This document shows, one piece after another, positions 1 to 5,806 of a stretch of DNA of 38,509 nt. A program made the position numbers and the translations under genes. The stretch comes from Natronococcus jeotgali DSM 18795 (GTDB lineage Archaea; Halobacteriota; Halobacteria; Halobacteriales; Natrialbaceae). The stretch is taken from positions 1 through 38,509 of the forward strand of contig NZ_AOIA01000164.1 of NCBI RefSeq assembly GCF_000337695.1. The letters run 5' to 3'. Position 1 is the first letter of the stretch. The number at the start of each line of letters is the position of its first letter. The notes beneath the pieces are model-generated. The model saw only the letters and a list, made by a program, of their open reading frames with translations, did no database searches and was not told the origin of the DNA.

Positions 1-111
1 GTGGCTCGCGTTCAGTCGCGCGACGGACATACCCGCGTCGGCCAGCGCCGCGATCGACTCCCGGTCGTCCGAGGCCGGACCCAGGGTACAGACGATCTTC
101 GCGTTTCTCAT
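1..111 (-). CDS. pyk: Pyruvate kinase, N-terminal 37 residues (partial)
   Basis: Only the first 37 codons are present; the rest lies beyond the window edge. The reading frame begins [14 protein letters not shown] and ends ARLNASH, which is the conserved first strand of the pyruvate kinase barrel, including the TLGPAS motif and the substrate-side RxNxSH motif. The enzyme converts phosphoenolpyruvate and ADP to pyruvate and ATP in the cytoplasm. The ATG lies about 25-30 bases from a TATA-like element, so the transcript is probably leaderless. A TrmB-type site lies just upstream. ppsA, which catalyses the reverse step, is about 8 kb away on the same strand. Confidence 0.93.
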   Translation of the reverse strand, partial: MRNAKIVCTLGPASDDRESIAALADAGMSVARLNASH

Positions 112-134
112 GTCGTCTGCTAGCGCGAGCGCAG

Positions 135-142
135 TCAAAAAG
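135..142 (-). promoter_or_regulatory. pyk TATA-like element
   Basis: Read on the minus strand this is CTTTTTGA, 24-31 bases upstream of the pyk ATG. That is the spacing of a leaderless haloarchaeal promoter. Inferred from position and base composition only. Confidence 0.5.
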
Positions 143-151
143 CTGCCTGGT

Positions 152-169
152 TTACTCGGACACGAGTAA
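152..169. promoter_or_regulatory. TrmB-type operator upstream of pyk
   Basis: The sequence holds a perfect inverted repeat TTACTCG-GACA-CGAGTAA. It contains TACT (153-156), seven bases, then GAGTA (164-168), which matches the haloarchaeal TrmB motif TACT-N7/8-GAGTA known from Halobacterium and Haloferax. TrmB is a sugar-responsive regulator of glycolytic and gluconeogenic genes, and pyk is a known type of target. The site is about 50 bases before the start codon, just upstream of the TATA/BRE region. Whether it activates or represses cannot be read from the sequence. Confidence 0.78.
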
Positions 170-319
170 TCGATTACCCGTCGTGTGCCACGGGAACCGT
201 TTTCCGACGTTCGCCTCAGATCCGAACGAAGTTCGAGGATCACGATACCACGCTCGAGGACGACTCCGGCGTTCCCCCTCGAGGGGCGAGCGATCCGGAA
301 GAGCGACCCTGACATCCAC

Positions 320-337
320 CCACGACTTCAGTCGTGG
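320..337. repeat. Solo hairpin resembling the end of an IS200/IS605 (TnpB) element
   Basis: CCACGACT-TC-AGTCGTGG forms an 8-bp stem with a 2-base loop. Read on the minus strand it lies in the context GAAGTCGTGGGTGGATGTCA, which resembles the right-end/guide-RNA hairpins downstream of haloarchaeal IS1341-type tnpB genes. No transposase frame remains on either side. It may be a decayed or minimal element end. The assignment rests on recalled resemblance. Confidence 0.4.
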
Positions 338-359
338 CGTTCTCCTCGAATCACTGTAA

Positions 360-382
360 CCGCCGGGAGGACGACCCGGCGG
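360..382 (-). terminator. GC-rich hairpin downstream of metG
   Basis: CCGCCGGG (360-367) and CCCGGCGG (375-382) are perfect 8-bp arms around a 7-base loop, 71 bases past the metG stop. There is no T tract, so a terminator role is only likely. Apart from this hairpin, the neighbouring 320-337 hairpin and the pyk promoter, I see no gene between 112 and 453. Confidence 0.4.
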
Positions 383-453
383 ATCTACGCGGACGGAACG
401 ACTTCGCAGCGCGATTCCGATCCGACCGAGAGGCCGTCGAGGACGCCCTCGAT

Positions 454-2550
454 CTACCGGACCTTCTCGCCGACCTCGCTCTCGCCGTGGGTCGTCAGCA
501 GGTCCGCCTCCTCGCCCGCCGCGAGGACCATCCCGTTCGATTCGACGCCGAACAGCTCGGCGGGCTCCATGTTCGCCAGCAGGATACACTTCTGACCGGG
601 CAGCTCCTCGAGGTCGTGCAGTTGCTTGATCCCTGCGACGACCTGGCGGGTCTCGAACCCGATGTCGACCTCGAGGCGGGCGAGGTCGTCGGCACCGTCG
701 ATCCCCTCGGCCGCCTCGATTCGCCCGACGCGGATGTCCAGGTCCTGGAACTCATCGAAGCCGATGCGGTCCTCGAGCAGGGGCTCGAGGTCGTCAGCGG
801 TCGTCTCGTCGTCTGTCATACCCTCGGCTTCGTCCGAGTCCGTTTCGTCGCTTTCGGTTTCGTCCTCTCCTCCCGCTGCCGCGACCCGCTCCTCGAGCTT
901 CTCGTTGAGCTCCGCGACGCGGTCGTCCTCGATCTTCTCGAACAGCTCGCCGGGTTCCTCGAAGTTCCGGGGCGGCGTCTCGAGGGCGGCCTCGAGACCG
1001 GCGTCCGCGATGTCGCTCTCCTCGCCGATCTGGTCCCACAGGAGCTGGGACTTCTCGGGGGTGATCGGCTCGAGCAACACGGCGACGGCCTTGGCGATCT
1101 GGACGCAGTCGCGGATGACCTGGGCCGCTTTCTCCGGATCGTCGTCGGTGAGCTTCCAGGGCTCGTTGCGCTGGATGTACTCGTTGCCGAACTGCGCCAG
1201 GCGGGTCGCTGCCTGGCCGATACCCCGAAGCGAGTAGTCGTTGACCGCCTCGCGGACCTCGCCGATGGCGCCCTCGATGCGCTCTTGGACCTCCTTGGAG
1301 ACGTCGGCGTCCGGGGTGCCCTCGAAGTTCCGGTAGGCAAAGAGCAGCGAGCGGTACCAGAAGTTCCCAACGGTCCCGACGAGCTCGCCGTTGACCTTCT
1401 CCCGGAAGGCGTCCCAGGAGAAGTCGACGTCCTGCTGGAGGCCGCCGGTCGTCGTCAGGTAGTACCGCAGCAGGTCGGGGTGAAAGCCCTCCTCGAGGTA
1501 CTCCTCGGCCCAGATCGCGCGGTTGCGGCTCGTCGAGAGCCCCTTCCCGTTGATCGTGATGAAGCCGGTCGCGGCGACCGCACGGGGGGCGTTGTAGTCG
1601 GCGCCCTCGAGCATCGCGGGCCAGAAGATCGTGTGGTGCTGGATGATGTCCCGACCGATGACGTGGACGATCTCGCCGTCCGCTGTCCAGACGCGCTCCC
1701 AGTCGTACTCCTCGGTCCCGACTCGCTCGCTGTACTGTTTCGTCGAGGCGATGTACTCGATCGGGGCGTCGACCCAGACGTAGAGGACGACGTCCTCCTC
1801 CTCGGAACCGGGGTAGTCGATGCCCCAGTCCATGTCCCGCGTGAGACACCAGTCCTGCAGCCCCTCCTCGATCCACTGGCGGGGCTGGTTGCGCGCGTTC
1901 GAGGTGCCCTCGAGGCCGTCTAAGAACTCGGTGAGGTAGTCGGCGAACTCCGAGACCCGGAAGAACTTGTGGGTTCGCTCGCGGTACTCGGCGTCGTTTC
2001 CGGTGATCGTGCTCGTCGGCTCCTCGATCTCGCCGGGCTCTAAGTGGCGCTGGCAGCCCTCGTCGCACTCGTCGCCGCGGGCCTTCGCGCCGCAGTACGG
2101 ACAGGTTCCCTCGACGTAGCGGTCGGGCAGGTACTGGTCGGCGTCGGGGTCGTAGGCGACCTGGATCTCCTTCTCGTAGACGTAGCCCTCCTCGTCTAAG
2201 GTGCGGACGATCTCCTGGGTGAGTTCGGTGTTGGTCTCGTCGTGGGTGTGGCCGTAGTTGTCGAACTCGACGTTGAACTTCGGGAACGTCTCCTCGTACT
2301 GTTCGTGCCACTCCAGCGCGAACTCCGCGGGGTCGACGCCCTCCTGTTCGGCGTTGACCGCCACGGGCGTGCCGTGCATGTCCGAGCCGGAGACGTACGC
2401 GACCTCCTGGCCCAGCGTCTCGAGCGCGCGGCTGAACGCGTCCGCGCCGATGTATCCTCGCAGGTGACCGATGTGGAGGTCGCCGTTGGCGTAGGGCAAC
2501 CCGCAGGTCACGACCGCGGGACTGTCCGTCGGAAATTCGTCGGTGCTCAT
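454..2550 (-). CDS. metG: Methionine--tRNA ligase with C-terminal tRNA-binding domain
   Basis: 698 residues; charges tRNA-Met with methionine. The class I signature HIGH is at residues 26-29, after an N-terminal strand ending GLPYANGDL. A knuckle with CPYC and later CDEGC cysteines fits the zinc site. The KMSKS-type loop reads GKGLSTS. An acidic Glu/Asp-rich linker leads into an OB-fold tRNA-binding domain of the EMAP II/Trbp111 type (FDEFQDLDIRVGRI onward), which other organisms often encode separately. The start was set at 2550 because MSTDEFPTD matches the family length; the frame stays open upstream for 66 Arg-rich codons that look non-coding. A TATA element sits at the right distance. 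Confidence 0.97.
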   Translation of the reverse strand: MSTDEFPTDSPAVVTCGLPYANGDLHIGHLRGYIGADAFSRALETLGQEVAYVSGSDMHGTPVAVNAEQEGVDPAEFALEWHEQYEETFPKFNVEFDNYGHTHDETNTELTQEIVRTLDEEGYVYEKEIQVAYDPDADQYLPDRYVEGTCPYCGAKARGDECDEGCQRHLEPGEIEEPTSTITGNDAEYRERTHKFFRVSEFADYLTEFLDGLEGTSNARNQPRQWIEEGLQDWCLTRDMDWGIDYPGSEEEDVVLYVWVDAPIEYIASTKQYSERVGTEEYDWERVWTADGEIVHVIGRDIIQHHTIFWPAMLEGADYNAPRAVAATGFITINGKGLSTSRNRAIWAEEYLEEGFHPDLLRYYLTTTGGLQQDVDFSWDAFREKVNGELVGTVGNFWYRSLLFAYRNFEGTPDADVSKEVQERIEGAIGEVREAVNDYSLRGIGQAATRLAQFGNEYIQRNEPWKLTDDDPEKAAQVIRDCVQIAKAVAVLLEPITPEKSQLLWDQIGEESDIADAGLEAALETPPRNFEEPGELFEKIEDDRVAELNEKLEERVAAAGGEDETESDETDSDEAEGMTDDETTADDLEPLLEDRIGFDEFQDLDIRVGRIEAAEGIDGADDLARLEVDIGFETRQVVAGIKQLHDLEELPGQKCILLANMEPAELFGVESNGMVLAAGEEADLLTTHGESEVGEKVR

Positions 2551-2567
2551 ATCTGTGATCTGTCGGT

Positions 2568-2586
2568 GGCGGGCGTAAAACCCGCC
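2568..2586 (-). promoter_or_regulatory. metG promoter with TATA box inside an inverted repeat
   Basis: On the minus strand GGTTTTACG lies about 28 bases before the metG ATG and serves as TATA box. It sits between perfect arms GGCGGG and CCCGCC (2568-2573 and 2581-2586). Such arms can arise by chance in GC-rich DNA, so only the promoter itself is proposed with any confidence. Confidence 0.45.
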
Positions 2587-2767
2587 GGTTTTCGGTCGAT
2601 CGTTCGAACGGGACGAGCCGCGTCTGCGTCGGGACGAGCAGCCGGGTTTCGAGCCCGCGCGACGACCGTATGACCGGCGGTTCGCGGTTCTCCTCCCGGA
2701 CGGGGCTAGCGCTGCATCCGCATCGAACGAGCACCGATCGCAGCGCACGCCGTCATCGTACTCCGTC

Positions 2768-2789
2768 GTCGCTCCGCGAGCGACAAAAA
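2768..2789 (-). terminator. T-run and hairpin downstream of the mfnA operon
   Basis: On the minus strand five T residues (2785-2789) follow the membrane protein stop by about 22 bases. They are next to a 7-bp stem (GTCGCTC-CGC-GAGCGAC). T-runs act as archaeal transcription terminators. Confidence 0.45.
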
Positions 2790-2810
2790 CCTACCGCGCG
2801 CTCGCTCGAG

Positions 2811-3137
2811 TCACTCCCTCGCGCCGGAGCCCGCGGTCCAGACGTCCGGCAGTAGGCCGGCTCGGCCGCCCAGCAGCGACGCGAGACCGACGAGCATGGA
2901 TCCGAAGAAGACGACGGCGAACGGCGCGCCCCCGAGGGGCAACACCGCCGCGACGGCGGTGACGACCCACGCCAGCCAGGCCAGCGCCTCCCAGGGCCGA
3001 CCCCCGCGGAGCCGCCAGGTCGACAGCGACAGCAGGAAACCGCCGAGCAGCGCCGCGACGGCGGCCCCCTCGAGCACTGCCGAGGACGCGGCGAGACCGA
3101 GCACGCCGACGAGCGCGACGCCGTCGAGTCGGTCCAT
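2811..3137 (-). CDS. Small integral membrane protein, unknown function
   Basis: 108 residues, mostly hydrophobic. Segments around residues 5-20, 22-40, 52-70 and 70-92 could each span the membrane, with a short charged loop WRLRGGRPWE in the middle. The start ATG overlaps the mfnA stop by one base (TGATG), so the two are probably translated from one message by coupling. I do not recognise the family. Its place behind mfnA does not by itself prove a role in coenzyme A or amine metabolism. Confidence 0.72.
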   Translation of the reverse strand: MDRLDGVALVGVLGLAASSAVLEGAAVAALLGGFLLSLSTWRLRGGRPWEALAWLAWVVTAVAAVLPLGGAPFAVVFFGSMLVGLASLLGGRAGLLPDVWTAGSGARE

Positions 3138-4222
3138 CAGTCGTCGCCGACGACGGGAACGCTCGCGCGCACCTCGAGTCGGTCCAGATCGGCGACGAAG
3201 GAGGCGAGCATCTCGCGGGTGACGTGGGGCATACAGACGACCCGGAGCTCGCCCGTCGCGGTCCGGGAGATGCGCCAGCCCTCCGCCCGGAGCGCCTCGA
3301 ACGTCGGTCGGGGGACCGACGCCGCGACCAGCGGCAGGGTCGGGTCGACGACCTCGTACCCGCGCTTCTCGAGGGCGTCGGCCAGCCACTCTGCGTTGCG
3401 CTGCGAGCGAAGGTACTGCTCGCGGTAGCCCGCGGGCCACAGCGTCCGCATCGCCGCCACGGCGCTTGCGACGCCGGCTCCCGAGCGGGTTCCCGTCAGC
3501 GTCGCCTGGGCGGTCGACTCGAGGTAGGGCGTGTCGACGGCCAGTTCGTCGAGCAGCGACTCCGAACGCGCGAGCAGTCCGCCCGCGGGCACGGCAGCCC
3601 GGCCCATCTTGTGGGGATCGATCGCCATCGTGTCGACGGGCGCGTGATCGAATCCCCACTCGTAGTCCGTAAAGGGGAGAACGAACCCGCCCCAGGCGGC
3701 GTCGACGTGGAGCAGGGCACCGACCGAGTCGGCGATCTCGCCGAGTTCGGGAATCGGATCGACCCGACCGTACTCCGTGGTTCCCGCGACGCCGACGACG
3801 AGGGCGGTGTCGGAGTCGACGCTGGCTCGAACCGCCTCGAGGTCCGCGCAGTGGTCACCGTCGGTCGGGACGAGCCGGAGCTCGACCTCGAGAACGTCTG
3901 CGGCTTTCTGGAAGCTGAAGTGGGCCGCTTCGGAGACGACGACGTTCGGTCTCGGCGAGTCGGCCCGCTCGCGGGCGATCCGGACCGCCTGGACGTTCGC
4001 CTCCGTTCCCCCGCTGGCGACGTAGCCGGCGGGGTCGGCCAGACCCGCGACCTCGCCGAGCAGGGCGACGGCCTCGTCCTCGAGGTCGGCGACCCGCTGG
4101 TAGGTGGCGGGATCGCCGGGGTTGGTCGCGAGAAACCGTTCGGCCGCATCGCGCGCGTCCGGGTGGGGATCCGTACACATCGACGAGAGGACCCGGTCGA
4201 ACGCCTGCGGCTCCGCTTGCAT
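3137..4222 (-). CDS. mfnA: MfnA-type pyridoxal-phosphate amino-acid decarboxylase (aspartate/tyrosine)
   Basis: 361 residues, the normal length for archaeal MfnA. Group II decarboxylase features are clear: GGTEAN at 71-76 for phosphate binding, HVDAAWGG at 172-179 with the pyridine-contacting Asp174, and DPHKMG with the Schiff-base Lys205. In methanogens the family makes tyramine. In haloarchaea and Thermococcales it is thought to decarboxylate aspartate to beta-alanine for coenzyme A. The start at 4222 ([15 protein letters not shown]) fits the family; the frame runs 55 codons further upstream but that part has no family resemblance. A TACTAAG element about 35 bases upstream may be the TATA box. 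Confidence 0.9.
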   Translation of the reverse strand: MQAEPQAFDRVLSSMCTDPHPDARDAAERFLATNPGDPATYQRVADLEDEAVALLGEVAGLADPAGYVASGGTEANVQAVRIARERADSPRPNVVVSEAAHFSFQKAADVLEVELRLVPTDGDHCADLEAVRASVDSDTALVVGVAGTTEYGRVDPIPELGEIADSVGALLHVDAAWGGFVLPFTDYEWGFDHAPVDTMAIDPHKMGRAAVPAGGLLARSESLLDELAVDTPYLESTAQATLTGTRSGAGVASAVAAMRTLWPAGYREQYLRSQRNAEWLADALEKRGYEVVDPTLPLVAASVPRPTFEALRAEGWRISRTATGELRVVCMPHVTREMLASFVADLDRLEVRASVPVVGDD

Positions 4223-4393
4223 ATCACTCAGCAGTCGGGTCAGCCGCTTAGTAGTTGCGTTCTCGCCGAACGGCCCGTGCTCGAGAGTGGCGAACGGGTC
4301 GGGGTCCACCACGAGCGCTACGAAACGCTCGTCGGTATCTCCGAGCCCGATGTGTATCAGACCCGGGCGAAGCTGCTTCACGTACAAAAGATC

Positions 4394-4430
4394 TATTTAG
4401 TACATAGCCTACAGCATACACCGAGTACAT
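4394..4430 (+). promoter_or_regulatory. Promoter region of the toxin-antitoxin pair with AGTACAT direct repeats
   Basis: CTATTTAG (4393-4400) is a TATA candidate. AGTACAT occurs at 4399-4405 and again at 4424-4430, 25 bases apart, and a third GTAC lies at 4382-4385. The repeats flank the expected transcription start and could be the site where the antitoxin represses its own operon. Confidence 0.4.
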
Positions 4431-4459
4431 TCACGTAGCTAGGTGACGAAGACACGAGT

Positions 4460-4810
4460 ATGTCGATCGATATCGATCAGTTCGACGAACGCTCGTCCGA
4501 GGAGTTAGCGGAGCTGAGCAATCCCGAACAGGTGCTGAAGTTCCTCTACGAGAATCGGGATCGAGCGTGGAAGGCCAAAGAAATCGCCAGTCGGACGGGG
4601 ATCAACGAAAATTCGATCCATCCCGTACTCTCTCGACTCGAAGATCGAGAGCTCGTTCGCCACAAGGGACCGTACTGGGCGATCACCGACGATACGAGTA
4701 GGCTGCGCCAGGCCTACGATACGCACAGAGTAACGCAGTTGTTCGACGATCTCTACGGCGAGGAGGATCGTGACGAGTGGATCGAGGCGAGCGAGCAAGT
4801 TGACCACTGA
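4460..4810 (+). CDS. Winged-helix (MarR-like) antitoxin of a type II toxin-antitoxin pair
   Basis: 116 residues. Residues about 22-75 form a winged helix-turn-helix: the stretch KAKEIASRTGINENSIHPVL reads as helix-turn-helix, followed by the wing LVRHKGPYWAI. The charged C-terminal tail (QLFDDLYGEEDRDEW) is the part that would bind the toxin. The gene overlaps the toxin frame by four bases, as is usual in such pairs. I infer antitoxin function from this pairing, since haloarchaeal PemK-like toxins are commonly preceded by an HTH protein of this size. Local G+C is lower than in the flanks, which fits horizontal acquisition. Confidence 0.75.
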   Translation: MSIDIDQFDERSSEELAELSNPEQVLKFLYENRDRAWKAKEIASRTGINENSIHPVLSRLEDRELVRHKGPYWAITDDTSRLRQAYDTHRVTQLFDDLYGEEDRDEWIEASEQVDH

Positions 4811-5154
4811 GTTTCGATCGCGGAACGATCGTCTACGCGGACGATCCGTTCAGAGACGATGATTCGGGCAGACCGTGGGTAATCATCAACACGTCGGAGA
4901 TGCCGTTTCACGGCGATCAGTACATTGCCTTGGCTCTTACGACGAAAACGTGGTACGACGAGCGATTGCCGATCGACGAGGACGATCTGATCGACGGCGG
5001 ACTCCCGAAAACGAGTTCGATTCTCCCGTGGGCTGTTGGAGCTCTCGGTCCGGACGAGATCGACCGCGAACTCGGCACGCTAGCGGACGCAGTCGTCGAC
5101 GCGGCGGTGACGGATCTCACCTCCTACTTGGGAGTAGACTACAACGAGAGCTGA
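4807..5154 (+). CDS. PemK/MazF-like toxin, probable CTG start
   Basis: 115 residues if translation begins at CTG 4807, whose last three bases are the first three of the CTGA overlap with the antitoxin stop. The frame then reads SFDRGTIVYADDPF, the usual N-terminus of this haloarchaeal family (RG-x-V near the start), and continues with RPWVIINT and YIALALTT. These are the core strands of the PemK/MazF endoribonuclease fold. There is no ATG, GTG or TTG between the in-frame stop at 4801-4803 and ATG 4900, and starting at 4900 would remove the first two core strands. So the gene either uses a rare CTG start or has lost its start codon. Confidence 0.7.
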   Translation: MSFDRGTIVYADDPFRDDDSGRPWVIINTSEMPFHGDQYIALALTTKTWYDERLPIDEDDLIDGGLPKTSSILPWAVGALGPDEIDRELGTLADAVVDAAVTDLTSYLGVDYNES

Positions 5155-5158
5155 CGGG

Positions 5159-5172
5159 CGTCCGAAAGGACG
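5159..5172 (+). terminator. GNRA-loop hairpin after the toxin gene
   Basis: CGTCC-GAAA-GGACG, five base pairs with a GAAA tetraloop, begins five bases after the toxin stop. It has no T-run, so it may be an mRNA 3' end or chance. Confidence 0.28.
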
Positions 5173-5268
5173 AACATCCGGTTCGAAACCGTCAGGGACG
5201 CTCCGACGATCAGGCGACGGTCTCGATCGATCCGAAGACCTACCGTCTGACAGAACGTATCAGCTCGT

Positions 5269-5734
5269 ATGCTATCGCGAAGAACGCTCGCGGTGCTCGA
5301 CTTCCTCGGAAACGCGACGGCCGTCCTCGTCCAGCTGTTTCTCCCGGAACGAGTCGGCCCGAGTCGAACGGCTGCGACGGGAGGGCTCGCTCGAGGACCC
5401 CGCCGCCGAGAGTAGCCGTTCCGGAGACGAGCGCGAGGTGACGTTCGACGACGCGCGGACCGCCTCCGCGATCGGCGTGACCGACGAGATGGACCTACCG
5501 ACCGTCCGACCGCGCTGGGCGCTTCTCGGGGCGGTCGTCGCTGCTGGCTACTGAACGCTGCTGGATCGGAACGTCGCCGGGGTGCGTCGCTCTCGGCTCC
5601 GTCGAGCCTCGGTCCTCGCGGGCGTCTGGACGGCCTGGTTCGCGCTCGGGTTCGACGACCGAGATCGGCTCCACAGCTCGGTCTCGGGTCGACGATCGAC
5701 ACGCTCTGTTACCGTGCGAGATACGGGCTTCTAG
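5269..5734 (+). pseudogene. Broken gene for a small membrane protein, unknown family
   Basis: ATG 5269 opens MLSRRTLAVLDFLGN and runs to LPERV near 5355. The coding sense then continues in the +1 frame (SARVERLRREGSLEDPAAE), so a frameshift lies near 5350-5356. That frame meets TGA at 5552-5554, where TGG would give Trp in a hydrophobic segment (PRWALLGAVVAAGY, stop, TLLDR). It stays open past the stop to TAG 5732-5734, with a second hydrophobic stretch (ASVLAGVWTAWFALGF). The intact ancestor was probably about 150 residues with two membrane helices near the C-terminus. I do not recognise the family. Beyond it, from 5735 to 5806, I see only ppsA downstream sequence. Confidence 0.55.
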
Positions 5735-5767
5735 GCAATCTTCCGGACGAATAACCGCGACGCGGAC

Positions 5768-5776
5768 GAAAAAGAC
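5768..5776 (-). terminator. T-rich terminator of ppsA
   Basis: On the minus strand CTTTTTC occurs about 33 bases past the ppsA stop, after a GC-rich stretch. Oligo-T is the main archaeal termination signal. Confidence 0.4.
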
Positions 5777-5806
5777 TCGACAACAGCCGGGCTGTGACGG
5801 CCCGAA

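Noticed and set aside
334-1923. Long open frame on the plus strand opposite metG (529 codons)
   Set aside because: It is antisense to a clear metG and its composition (Val/Leu/Asp/Arg rich, no motifs) is what a high-G+C complement yields.
5139-5702. 187-codon Arg-rich frame on the minus strand
   Set aside because: It is the complement of the broken plus-strand gene and has no protein-like features.
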